Of a DNA stretch of 64,000 nt, positions 11,587-22,015 are shown piece by piece. The position numbers were made by a program, and so were the translations under genes. The notes under the pieces are model-generated. The model searched no databases, was not told where the DNA came from, and was given only the letters and a program-made list of their open reading frames with translations. Position 1 is the first letter of the stretch. Each line of letters begins with the position of its first letter. The stretch is from Rhyzopertha dominica (taxonomy: Eukaryota > Arthropoda > Insecta > Coleoptera > Bostrichidae). Location of the stretch: contig QCXZ01000001.1 in the NCBI GenBank assembly GCA_025024175.1, forward strand, positions 17,050,001 to 17,114,000. The letters are read 5' to 3'.

Positions 11587-12640
11587 ATACTGATTGTGAT
11601 AGAGGGCTTGGGAGAAGCGGGTTTATTTCTTAGAGATACTGCTACTAGGACGAACAGGAGTCTATACAGTATACAGGGTGATGACTTTTGCTGGTCATGG
11701 TTCCAAGAAGACCGAATACGAAGAGCGAGAAGTACAGGGCATCGGCGAAGAACCTCAGAACTCCAAGACGTCGTCTTAGACTTCTGGTTTTAACGTAAGG
11801 GATTGCTTCACTTCTACGGGGTTTCTATAAATGATCCATGCATCCAGGGCGCTTATGAAATTATTGATTAAATCAATTTGCCGCCTCTCAGAAAATGACG
11901 TATATTTGTCATCTGTCGATTTTTGAATTATTTGATATATTTTAATATGATAAAACGTATGGGAGTGTGCATTTTTAACATATTCTGTTCTGTTCTATTC
12001 TGTTGGATACTTAACTTTAAGGTTGCAGAAAGCTCACATGTTGGAGCTGTGGTGTGACATTAATCTGCAACTTTCAACTTTTATCGCCGTGCATATTGTA
12101 GCTTGGCAGCAGTTACAAAAAGGCGGCACAAAGAATTCAGAAATCAACGCTGCCCGCGTTGCATGAATCATTTATAAAAACCCTATCTATATAGCACTTA
12201 CAGACCCGTTTGGTTGGTTTCAGACAGTCCTCATCTGATGCTGCTTCTCACTGATGAGCATCGGTAACGAACTAGTGGTGTGGAAAACAAGCCTAGGAAT
12301 GAGATCTGTTGTATTTAGCGACGAAATCCAGGTTCTCTTTGGGCACTGACGATGAAATGGCGACGAGCTGGTGGTAATGGTGTGATGCCAACAGATTACC
12401 TTTGGTCTTCACCTGAGGGAATATGACGCCCAGGGTTGTATTCAGTACGTAGTGGAACCACATAGTTTACCACACCTCAGCATCCTTCCCAGTTCCCTTT
12501 TTTAACGAGGTAATTCATGACCACACGCAATAAGAGGACCATATCGATCATTAACTATTGAGTGTATGACCAAACACGTTAATGAATCCGCACAACACCC
12601 TAACGTCTACACCCATTATCAACTTCTTTTAAGTTCGTAC
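11587..12640 (+). mobile_element. Tc1-like transposase relic split by a MITE
   Basis: The left part (11587-11793) encodes a Tc1-type N-terminal helix-turn-helix region: IEGLGEAGLFLRDTATRTNR, then EDRIRRARSTGHRRRTSELQD, matching the second HTH and GRPR-like basic stretch. The right part (12186-12640), with frameshifts, gives SDSPHLMLLLTDEHR, VVFSDEIQ (first catalytic D block, SDESRF in the family), a YVVEPHSLPHL-like block and a remnant of the QQDNARPH block. A 367 bp MITE (11817-12183) lies exactly between the parts, flanked by TA. The element is dead; its own termini were not identified. Confidence 0.72.
11817..12183 (-). mobile_element. TA-flanked MITE, copy A (nested in Tc1 relic)
   Basis: This 367 bp element begins CGGGGTTTCTATAAATGAT and ends with the near reverse complement ATCATTTATAAAAACCC. 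TA lies on each side (11815-11816 and 12184-12185). Its sequence is the reverse complement of the 22016-22373 element over nearly its full length, with shared blocks such as TGCATCCAGGGCGCT, TTTGTCATCTGTCGATTTTT and GTAGCTTGGCAGCAGTTAC. No coding capacity. TA duplication and CAGGG-type ends suggest mobilisation by a Tc1/mariner transposase. Confidence 0.85.
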
Positions 12641-12682
12641 TTTACCACAATAAACATGTAAATACGCTAAAAGGATGCTATT

Positions 12683-13261
12683 TATTTATTTAATCGTGTC
12701 TGAGCTACACTTTTTACATCAATAACTAGAGAGTAAGTAAACATAATAACATATAGACAGAAATAGGTATAAATAAAAACACATAAAAGTATAAAACACA
12801 TAAAAGTATACGACGTTCACAAGCGTCACAAGTCAGGTTGGTTGGTTAGATAGCTCATATCTCCTTCCAGTGTCTGGCACATTGCACTGCCGCATCATTC
12901 GCCTCCCACAGGTTCTGAATAGTGCAAGGAGTCTGTAGGGATGGACAGGACAGAAGGTGTTCCATCGTTTGTGTCTCTCCACAGACGCATGAGTCGTCCT
13001 CGGCATATCCCCATCTTAGCAAGTTATCTCCGGATCTTCCCATTTGGCATCTGATTCTGTTGAGGTTTTTCCAGGTCTTCCAGTCTAGTTGGGATCCGGC
13101 AGGAAGATGTTCTGTTGGGTTCCATGGGGAGATGTTGTTTTCTACCAGCCGCTGTCTCCACATTGCTTCTTTGGCAGCCGATTTGGAGTCTGTCATTGGG
13201 TTGGTGGACCTTATGAAACTCTTCCGGGATTTGAGTCTAGAGGGTGGGGTCTCATGTCCGT
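12683..13261 (-). mobile_element. 5'-truncated LINE insertion with 11 bp target duplication
   Basis: The inserted DNA lies between two copies of AGGATGCTATT (12672-12682 and 13262-13272). That is a target duplication as made by target-primed reverse transcription. On the minus strand it carries the end of a LINE ORF2, then a 3' UTR ending in an (AAAT)n-like tail next to the left duplication (12683-12694). The 5' end is cut off inside ORF2, typical of incomplete reverse transcription. The intact duplication and long open frame suggest a fairly young insertion. Confidence 0.88.
12855..13261 (-). pseudogene. LINE ORF2 C-terminus with CCHC-like knuckle
   Basis: The minus-strand frame is open from the 5' truncation point to a stop at 12855. 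It reads WNPTEHLPAGSQLDWKTW, LNRIRCQMGRSGDNLLRWG and then the knuckle CVCGETQTMEHLLSC. The C-x-C-G-x2-Q-T-M-x-H-x4-C pattern is what I know from the C-terminal tail of insect LINE reverse transcriptases, preceded as here by a W...LNR-x-R-x-G segment. A methionine at 13196 is an internal residue, not a start. Polymerase and endonuclease domains are absent because of the truncation. Confidence 0.8.
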
Positions 13262-13272
13262 AGGATGCTATT

Positions 13273-13657
13273 ATTACTAGTTGTTGTTATTTTTATGTCA
13301 ATCGCTATATTATCAGTTTGACATAAATTAAAAAATATAATGTCATAAAAAATGTCTAAAAGCGATTCCATCTAACAATGAGTTTTGAAAGGTTTTTCTT
13401 TATACGTTTAGATAAATAGTTAGTATTAGATGTGCACGTTAAACTTGTGTAATATCAGTGAGTAAGAAATAAGGATGGCAATGCCATCTGTCAGCATTAC
13501 ACTGGCATGATGACAAAGCCACCTAACTGCCTTAACGGGTACTACTTCCTAAAGGAAGTGACCTGTAGCCTGACAAATTGGCATGAAACTGCATACTTCA
13601 ATTTGACAGCAAACCCCCACGGCACTTTTTGCTAGCGGGCAAGAACCGACATACATT
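13273..13657. other. Spacer before fold-back element
   Basis: No gene recognised. The sequence right of the LINE duplication continues the pre-insertion DNA. Confidence 0.35.
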
Positions 13658-13873
13658 AAAATGCATGTCTATGCTGTGCTGTCTACACCTCAACCAACTG
13701 CGGATAGATCTATTTCGCTGTCATTACAGCTCTGGTATATAAGCAAAACCAGTTCTATGCCGTGCTGTCTACACTAGACCTAAGCTGCACTCGTGAGCTG
13801 TAATGACAGCGAAATAGATCTATCTATCTGCAGTTGGTTGAGGTGTAGACAGCACAGCATAGACATGCATTTT
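13658..13873. repeat. Fold-back hairpin with a third arm copy in the loop
   Basis: Left arm 13658-13732 and right arm 13795-13873 are near-perfect reverse complements of about 75 bp. They start AAAATGCATGTCTATGCTGT and end AGCATAGACATGCATTTT. The 62-base spacer holds another direct partial copy of the arm, CTATGCCGTGCTGTCTACAC, so the unit is present three times. The right arm carries a small TATC expansion. No clear target duplication flanks it; TTA lies next to each end. It is a fold-back or MITE-like element, or a snap-back rearrangement product. Confidence 0.85.
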
Positions 13874-14281
13874 ATTGTAATATCAGTACTTTTTTACACT
13901 TAGTATTGTATTTAATGTCTTTTGTTGCCATCAATGGAGTACAAGTATAAGAAAACACTGATAACAGTACAGATAATAAAAATCTAATATGATGTATTTA
14001 TGTATATTCAAATTATTTCTTTGTTTAATATAATTATTGAAATGGCCGTTTCCCTTGTGACAGCAGCATAATTTGGAAAATAAACACGTTCATTATTATT
14101 GAAGAGATGAAAATCGTGCCATTATAAACGCATATTTCAAAGCGTGACAGTACAAAGGGGTAATTATTTATATAACAACACTGCCTGGCACATACCAAAC
14201 ATACTATTAAAACTGGCATAAAGGAGAGAAAAAACTGTGTATAATGACATGAAGGGCAATACAACAAAAACAGTTTTTCCC
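13874..14281. other. Sequence upstream of the Sox gene
   Basis: No coding feature recognised. It lies between the fold-back element and the cluster of Sox-type sites. Confidence 0.35.
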
Positions 14282-14357
14282 AACAATGGCATCAAATCGT
14301 TTTTCTACGAAGTGACAATGCGTCGCTGACAATAACAATATTGTTAATCAAACAAAG
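14282..14357. promoter_or_regulatory. Cluster of Sox-type ACAAWG-like sites upstream of the Sox gene
   Basis: Six ACAAT/ACAAA cores lie within 76 bases: ACAATG at 14283, ACAATG at 14315, ACAATA at 14329, ACAATA at 14335, the inverted TATTGTT at 14339 and AACAAAG at 14351. The last also fits a TCF/LEF site. They end 87 bases before the start codon. The gene encodes an HMG-box factor whose family binds this core, so auto- or cross-regulation is a reasonable inference. AT-rich background makes some chance matches likely. Confidence 0.4.
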
Positions 14358-14414
14358 GGATTTAAATCGTTGCCTATGCTACCGTTCAATAGCCCAGCTT
14401 CCTCTAAAGGCTGG

Positions 14415-14420
14415 TCAGTG
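14415..14420 (+). promoter_or_regulatory. Possible TATA-less initiator of the Sox gene
   Basis: TCAGTG matches the arthropod initiator consensus TCAKTY except for its last base. It would start transcription near 14417, leaving a 27-base leader before the ATG at 14444. No TATA box sits about 30 bases upstream. The call is weak. Confidence 0.25.
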
Positions 14421-14443
14421 CATTTCGAAACGCCACAGCGGCA

Positions 14444-15333
14444 ATGTCTGACATCAGTCACGTAAAGCGTCCTATGAATGCATTTATGGTGTGGTCCAGA
14501 ATAAGAAGGAAGCACATATCAAACGATTATCCTAGACTACACAACTCTGAGATATCGAAGATCCTTGGGATGGAATGGAAGCATTTACCAGACTCGGAAA
14601 AGAGGCCGTTTATAGATGAAGCCAAAAGGCTCAGAAGTCAACACATGTTGGATCATCCTGAATATAAATACAGGCCAAAGCGAAAACCGAAGGTGGCCAA
14701 GATTGCAGCAGATCAAGCAAATAAAGTAGTGAATACTTTACCTTCTGGTAGTGAATGCTTCCAAGCAGCTGCTTCTCTTTATGAATCTAATAACACAGGT
14801 ATGGCATTAGTTGTTTTCTGCACCGTATCCTAACACGCGAATAAATATACGAATCAATTAAGTGCATTGTAATGCAAAGATTATTTTGCCTCTAGGCTTT
14901 ATTAACTTTTCAAATACTATTACAGAAATTTATCGAACAACCTTTTATGCATACAGACTTTCGATTATACATTCATGTTTTTTTAAGTATTTTACTTTGT
15001 GACTAATTTGTACAATATTATTTCACAGCATCCAGCAGGTGTATCCCCGGCATCCACCATCGTTGTGTGCCTTCACCACCTTCAGATCAAACTTATCCTC
15101 TCTACTACTCGACATATACGGCACCGACAGGTTTAACATCACCATCTGCGTCCATTTACAGTTACACTAAATGGATCCCTAGTGATACTCAAATGGAGAA
15201 GGTAGCAGCTTTACCACCTTATACGTCTTTAACCAATAGCTTACAACAAAGGGCGCTAATTAGAGCAGCTTCATTTTATGCATTTCATGATTTGGCTTCT
15301 TCTGGAATTCCAGTTTGTTTACATTCATTTTAG
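14444..15333 (+). CDS. Group B Sox transcription factor (SoxB2-like), two exons
   Basis: Exon 1 is 14444-14798 and exon 2 is 15029-15333. The intron has a GTATGG donor and a TTATTTCACAG acceptor, phase 1, and joining gives 219 aa. Residues 6-83 are an HMG box: [41 protein letters not shown] and [13 protein letters not shown]. The five-residue leader before the box resembles vertebrate SOX14/SOX21. The box should bend DNA at ACAAWG sites in the nucleus. It departs from the usual group B sequence in the first helix ([15 protein letters not shown] against SRGQRRKMAQENPKM in the family) and has ILGMEWK for RLGAEWK, so it is a diverged paralog. The C-terminal half is rich in Ser, Thr, Tyr and Pro and has no domain I recognise. 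I cannot say which insect Sox21a/Sox21b/Dichaete-type gene it is. Confidence 0.86.
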
Positions 15334-15342
15334 TTCAATCAG

Positions 15343-15348
15343 AATAAA
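15343..15348 (+). terminator. Polyadenylation signal of the Sox gene
   Basis: AATAAA begins ten bases after the TAG stop codon. Another AATAAA occurs at about 15418. Either could direct 3' end formation, giving a short 3' UTR. Confidence 0.5.
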
Positions 15349-16637
15349 GCACATTATTAAGTGATATACCATATGTTATGTTGTATGTTGCACGATATAC
15401 AAGCAACACGTATAGAAATAAATAATACACCGAAAGCCAATTGCTTGTTATTTTTATTTGCCACAAATACGAAAAGCCCTGCGTGTTGTAAGACCCTCAT
15501 TGCGATAGCAATTGTAAATCTTTCTAAATTTCGTAATCCACCATTTCACAAATTGAGATTAGTTTTTGGGTAACATGTATTTGACTTACTAGTCTATATT
15601 TAAATTTAATTTTGTTGTATGTATATCTTAGCAGACTTACAAAATTTATAGACATTAAAGCATACGTAGTACTTAGTACATTATAGTAAGCATAGCATGT
15701 ATCGATGGATAGATATTGTACTTGCACATCAGTTTTAATAAAAGTGCATACACCTAACTTAATGACCACAAAAAGAAAGAATAAAACAATAAACACAAAT
15801 TATTAAATTAATACAAGTTTTTCCGATCCTGCTCACCTCCCAAACCCTCCAGTCTCTTCTCTATGCATAGATAGGAACCAATACCTCCCATCTTGAATAG
15901 TACTATGGGATATTCCTAACGTACGATACATTCGCAACATTTAACGACATTGAAGTGCAAATCTCTTCCCGTCGTCAATATATGCACTGTAAAATGTTAG
16001 CAAAACTAGCAATGTTGATTGATGATCATGAATCCTAAATTCCATTAAATTTGTATCATTATGTTCCTATTTGTATCATACTCGAACACTCACTGCAATA
16101 ACTGACTCAATTTCAAAAAAGAGTTTGTGAGAAGGCTGATCTTCGATATACCCGTAACTGTAACATGGACGTGTCCGATTCACTTACAGAATGGCATTTA
16201 TTTTTAATTTAAAATATTTCTAGGATTCTATGAAAACCTTCCAGACTTGCGTGGAATATTTTGGAAAATTCCATATTTTGCTAGAAAACTCTGTCATATT
16301 TTGGAGAATTCTAGAGTTTTTGAAAGCTAACAAAACAACAATAATATAATGAAATAATATATACTAAATGGAAATGTGAAAAACCACCATAAGGCAACTA
16401 CATACATACTACATCTGTATAAAAATGTTTCATAATTTATTTTTTTGTTAATTAAAAAAAAACACGTACTTACTTCATATCATAAAACGTAACTATATCT
16501 AATTGTTTGAAATGCTTCTCATACAAATAGTAAGTTATGCATAATACTAGGTTAGGATGTGCATCAAAAACTGTTTTTATTCATTCCTCATGACTTTTTA
16601 TTTCATTTTATGGCACTTGGAAAAGACTGCAAATCAG
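15349..16637. other. Gene-poor stretch downstream of the Sox gene
   Basis: No gene recognised. Near 16240-16310 the word ATTTTGGARAATTC recurs, a local low-complexity duplication. Confidence 0.35.
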
Positions 16638-16847
16638 GATAATAATTTCTCGGAAAGATCGCTGTCTGTTGAAAACACTGACAAAAAGTTATTAGTCTGA
16701 CGTTTCGATTACACCTGTAATCTTTGTCAAAGACGAAGAACCTCAAAATTTGCCTGACAAAGATTACAGGTGTAATCGAAACGTCAGACTAATAACTTTT
16801 TGTCAGTGTTTTCAAGAGACAGCAATCTTTCCGAGAAAATATTATCT
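16638..16847. repeat. Long palindrome with hammerhead-ribozyme-like core
   Basis: Left arm 16638-16729 and right arm 16755-16847 are about 92 bp and nearly perfect reverse complements around a 25-base spacer. On the plus strand, 16754-16785 reads CTGACAA, then a perfect stem GATTAC-AGGT-GTAATC, then GAAACGTC. This is the layout of a hammerhead core (CTGANGA, stem II, GAAA, ACGT) with one core base changed, A for G. The left arm holds the same sequence inverted, with TTGACAA. Penelope-like retroelements are known to carry such motifs in their terminal repeats, so this may be a head-to-head terminal remnant. Confidence 0.6.
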
Positions 16848-16891
16848 TATATTATGGACGCTAAAAACATTCACCCTCGTATACTACAAAT

Positions 16892-18038
16892 CAGGGTTGG
16901 CAAAAAAACATTTTTTTAAAATTAAACACAACAAACAGTTTTTTTGTTAGACCGTGTTTAAATCGTTTTAAAGATGATTTATTTCTTAACTTAGTTGAAA
17001 ACATGTTTAAAACGTTTTAAACACTGTTTTAAACATGAACTCTCATGCAAATTACTATATATATTAGTGAAAATAAATACGAGCAGGTGGCGCGGAGCGT
17101 AGCAGTTGTCTAAAAATCCCTAGATGACTACGATTATCAGTTATCACTTGTCTTTTTTGTTTATGCAACAATTTTAGTTATTATGAGTCGCTTTCTCTTT
17201 TCTATTTAAGCTAGAATCAACACTGTTCTTAAAATCTAAATCAATCACATACCGCAATTTAAGGTTACTGGGTTGATTTTAGCTAATATCAACTTTAACA
17301 AAGAATAGTAACCGACCTTGTCTGTTTAAAAGTTTAAAGTTCAACAACCGTAGTAGGAACAATGCAGTATGGAATAACTTTGGTTACGCTAGTAAAAAAA
17401 GTAAAAATTCTGATATTTTTTTTATTCTTTGTTTATTGTTTTTTATATTCCCAAGTTCTGATAACTATTTGTTTTTTTGTACTAAAGATATATTATCTAT
17501 TAAGTGTTGAATGAACGTCTTATTTTTTGTTTTGTAGTATTGGACCAGAAATACGAATTTTTATGTTATGTTAAGATTAAGACTTTTATTTGTTGTCTTA
17601 AAATGTTTGTAAATTACATATATGAAAAAATGTTAAAGTTAAATTATTCATTTCTATAACTGTTGTTGTATCAATAAAAAGCCGAACAGAATACTGCAGG
17701 TTTCTTCTTTTTTTTTAAGTTTGAAAGAACGTTTACATATTTTCTAACTGGGCCTAGTTTTGCAGTCAATTCATTTTTAATGCAAATGTGGGGTGATATT
17801 TTGTAGATATGTAATTACTAATAATCTTGTCTATCTATTTGTGAAGGGTAAACGAGCTTTAATTAACTTTAATTAACGAATCACACACGATAGTCGTCAA
17901 AAAAGACACTGTTTAAAACATTAACAAAAAAACACGGTTTAAACATTTGTTTAAAACAAAGTTTTAAACAGGAGCGTTGTTTTAAAGAAGTTTATAACAT
18001 TCTGTTTTAAATATTTTGTTTTAATCATGCCAACCCTG
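16892..18038. mobile_element. Non-autonomous hAT element with 8 bp duplication
   Basis: The ends are CAGGGTTGGCA and its exact inverse TGCCAACCCTG. Both sides carry the identical 8 bp CTACAAAT (16884-16891 and 18039-18046), which defines a hAT insertion. No transposase frame is visible in the 1147 bp. Both subterminal regions carry many GTTTAAAC/GTTTTAAAC-type words: at least three near 16960-17035 and five or more near 17905-18015. These may be iterated transposase-binding sites. The perfect duplication suggests a relatively recent insertion, 45 bp right of the 16.6 kb palindrome. Confidence 0.92.
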
Positions 18039-18046
18039 CTACAAAT

Positions 18047-20099
18047 TCTTTATTTTGCGGAATCTAGAATTTTTCACTTTTTCGTTATGATTATTTATAC
18101 GAAGAAACTTTGTAATGGCTACAAATACTGAAAATACTGTCTATTTTCAGAATGTTATAGTTCATAAAAAATAACGAATTTAGCACCATTCTTTGTTTTT
18201 TCTATAACCATTGTTGCAGCTTTTATGTACCGCTGGGAGGCGACTAGTCCACTAAATGCTTAGGTGCACTGCTTTGTGCAGAAGCAGTCAACATGTAAAA
18301 GGGTGTATTAAGGACCGTCCGGCAAGTAGGGAAACTACCGAAAAGAGACAGGAAGAAAACGTAAATATAAAGGAAATATAAATATGATTCAATTTACAGC
18401 AATAATGGGTTAATGTATAAAGTGTTTAGAGCTCGTATACAGTTTAGTGTTTTTTTCTTCTATTTTCTATAAAAAAAGGAACTTGCACTTTCGCTTTTAT
18501 TGAATATTTCCTTCCGTTATCAGGACAGCGCACTTAAGCTCGTGATAAAAATAGACATGTATTCGGTTTATTCGTGCTTTTTTGTGCAATTTAATCCTGT
18601 TTCATTATGTAGACAATTTGGCAAATTCGCGCTGGAAGTTTGATGTGACCAATGAAATTATGCTAGGTGCCAGATGCTTGTACTGGTTTTAATGCTCCAA
18701 GAGCAAGTGAACTATCTTTTCAGCTTAAACTATTTTGTAAGTAAAAATTGGGATATAAAACACGAAAACTATTATGGAGCTAAACAAATTATGCTTATTT
18801 TATTTGACATATCTCAGTTGTATAAGAATGCTTGATATCTGTCAGCAAATCCTTTACAAAGGAATATTTCCAACCACAGACACCGCTCAAGAATGCTTTC
18901 ATTCTGATCACACAGCCTGGATGCATATATCTTAAATGTATATTCCACCATTAACGTCATAACGCAATTTCGAGGTGTGATGCCAATTCATCACAATCCC
19001 ATTATGACAGCAGAGGATCAGCGCGATAAACCACGTGAATCGTCGCGTTCGCGGGCACTAAACGCCTGAACCGGCGGAACAGTACGTCACGAATCTTAAT
19101 ACGTGCATTAATATGTCACCAGAAACGCGAAATCAATTTATTTTCACCTTTCACACACCGAAAACGTATTATCATTTCGAATTCTGGTGTGCGAATCTAT
19201 CATGCAAATGAATGCCTGTGACGTGTTTTCTGTTGGAATTATTAAGTAAGTAATGCTCGGCGCTTGAATCGTATTGTCGGTAGCGGAGCTTCTGTTGATG
19301 TGGAATGGATTTGCGGGCACTGAAATCTTGAAGTTTTCAGGCTTTGTGATAGAAAAAGAAGGGCGTGGTAGTAGGTTCAATGTAATCCTTCTGCATCAAT
19401 TCTTCCTTTGGCTTTACACAGTAATATCGTTGGACTGATGTCCTCTAGTTTACCGTATTATACCACAATTGCATGGTGACCTAATACATCTAATAATAAT
19501 ATATACAGTTGCGGTAACGAAACGGATAATGCATCAAACATAAACGTACATAAGGTCTGTNAATTAATTATTCAGTGCATGAACCATACTGCTGTTAAAG
19601 TAGAAGCACAATAACACGTTAACGGAAACTATAATATTCTCCATTTTCCAATATTATATACTGCTCCAGTAAAGTATTTTATTAAATACCTCAAATTATG
19701 GAGGGATTATTTACTGTTTCGGGTTTTTTTAGAAAACAGTACCTAATTCAGCCCACATGAAGAAGAAAAATTATATTGTACCTAAAAGTTTTCTGGCATA
19801 AATCGCTCTATACTTAAAATCATCAATGGACCATATAGGTACCGCATACTCCATTGTCCAAAATTCCATAAATCGTACTATCAGCGTGTAATTCTGTTCT
19901 GGTTTATTATGTGTCATAAGCCTATATACCTTTTTTAATTTTTATGCTTAATATAGTGTTCACGCTGGCAGTCTACAATAGCTAAATTTAATATCCAGTG
20001 CTGTAAAAGAGTGGTTTAAATTAGATTTTCTTGATTTTTCCAGAAGTATCTTGCGCTTACAAAAAGAAACAAAATAGAGTATCAATGACTGAGATCTTT
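18047..20099. other. Gene-poor stretch with a GC-richer island near 18950-19350
   Basis: No gene recognised. The part from about 18950 to 19080 stands out by composition: it contains CACGTG-like, CGCGTTCGCGGGC and CCGGCGGAAC words against an AT-rich surround. It could be a conserved regulatory element or the 5' end of a transcript. There is no convincing reading frame. Confidence 0.3.
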
Positions 20100-21060
20100 A
20101 CTAAAACTCGTTTGAAATGGAACGACCCTATTCCAGACAGCGCATTTGATAGGCAAATCGAATTATTTTAAAACGTACTGAGATACCATTACTCTTTCAA
20201 AAAAAACTAAAAATTTTCCCATTAGATCATTATTTTACTACTTTAAATAAAAGAGTTTGTTATTATACACTGTATCGTATACACATGAAATATATCAAAA
20301 ACAAATACATTACTGTAGAGTAGCGATATTTAAAATTTTTTTGTTTATTTAATGTGCATGAAATATCTCGAAAACAAATGACTATAGAGTGGTAGTATAT
20401 TAGTCAGTTAATTTTCAATAGTATTTTCCTTATCACCAAGGGATTCTTCTTGAATAATTAAGGAACTTTCCTACTTGAACTAGTAATTTACGACTTCAAA
20501 TAAAAAAGTTAGCTACTGCAGACGAATTATTCTACATGAAATATATCAAAAACAAATGATATAGAGTAGTAATAACTCAATTCCTTTTTTGTTTAATTTT
20601 AAGTGTTTTATCAAATGCGCTAATCAAAATTCAATCGTTCCATTTAAAGTAACAAAGTTGTAATAAAGGCCCCAATAAGGTGATAAGTACTCGATTGCTT
20701 TTTTCATCAGCACGAGATTTTTTATAGAAACTACTGTTATACGACTTCAAATCAGAAAAGTTAGCTATTGTAGACTCATTCGTGAATAGCAATTATTTTA
20801 CATGAAATATCTCAAAAACAAATAACTGTCGGGCAGTGGTACCTATAGTTTACAGTGTAACTCAATGTGTTCCACCCAATACACTTTTCAGAATGAGGTC
20901 ATCCCGTTTAAAAATAATAAAATTATAGTAAAAGTATGCTAGATTGTTTCATTCTTTTACTCAAAATACTAAGAAACTTTTCCATTTAATCCATTATTTC
21001 TAAGGCTTGAAATAAAAAAATTAGGTATTGTATATAGGATGTTGGCGCGAATACCCTCTA
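20100..21060 (+). repeat. Diverged tandem array, about 255 bp unit, four units
   Basis: A marker close to ACTTCAAATAAAAAAGTTAG starts at 20239, 20493, 20743 and 21005, giving spacings of 254, 250 and 262. A second marker, CATGAAATATCTCAAAAACA, occurs at 20284, 20357, 20535 and 20811. A third, close to TTTCCNATTTAATCNATTATT, precedes each first marker. The copies are clearly related but much diverged, so this is an old tandem duplication or satellite fragment. I see no coding potential. Confidence 0.72.
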
Positions 21061-22015
21061 TTNATCGACAATCCAACTTTTCAAAACTTTTTCTTTATTT
21101 AAGCGAATCTGTTTGTTTCAGAATAAAAGTAAATCCAACAAAGAATACTGTTTAAAACAATACATGACTAAAGAAATTGTGAACTGAAGTAGATAAGTCA
21201 TCGGCATCCAAAATTAGATTTGAACATAACTCAATCTCTAATCATAATTATATAAGCATATTAATAATTTGACACTTAATTGTAGTCTAATGGTTGAATA
21301 AATTATACTTATTTCCAAACGAATATACGAAAAATTCGCCCAGCTGTACTATTACTAGATAATAATAAATATTTAACGGCAGATATAATTTTTTTACATT
21401 TATTGGATTTTTCCATTAGGGTTAATCACGTTGTGTCCCGTTGTGAAATTTAACAACAGGTGTAAAATCTAATAGGATACACAATAGTGCACGTAGAAGT
21501 TCAATTGGGCACTAATACCGCTGCTATAAACTGTTTTCCGAGACTATTTCATAAAGGAAAATTTAAAATATGAGCTTTCTGTCAGCCAGGAACAACAAAG
21601 CTTGTCGGTACAGTCCNCCTATAATACTAATAAATGTTAGTAACACTATTTTCGCAGTAAATAGACAAAATGAATTTCAGTTTTCCGAAAACATATTTAA
21701 ACTCGATATGTCCATCTTTTATATAAACGATGATTCGCGGTTTCTTTGCATAATAATGAATGCTAACCGAATTGGTACATGAAAATCCGGAGTCCGTGAA
21801 ACTTCTAAAAAATTGCAATCAAAGCTGCTACAATTATTAACAGAATTATAAGGCTAAGGAATATTTTTAGAATATTCGAACATAATATTCATTTGCCACG
21901 GGCGCAATTAATCGAGGGACGCAAAATCTGAAATTAGTTATTAAAAATAATGATTTCCTTGACTACAAGCTCTATATTTCAGAGTGGCATATAGGATGGA
22001 TTCTACAGGGTTTCT
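21061..22015. other. Gene-poor stretch
   Basis: No supportable gene. Open frames of 60-70 codons on both strands at 21570-21818 overlap and look random. Confidence 0.35.

Noticed and set aside
12922..13280. Plus-strand frames of 113 and 63 codons
   Set aside because: They are antisense shadows of the LINE ORF2 tail on the minus strand.
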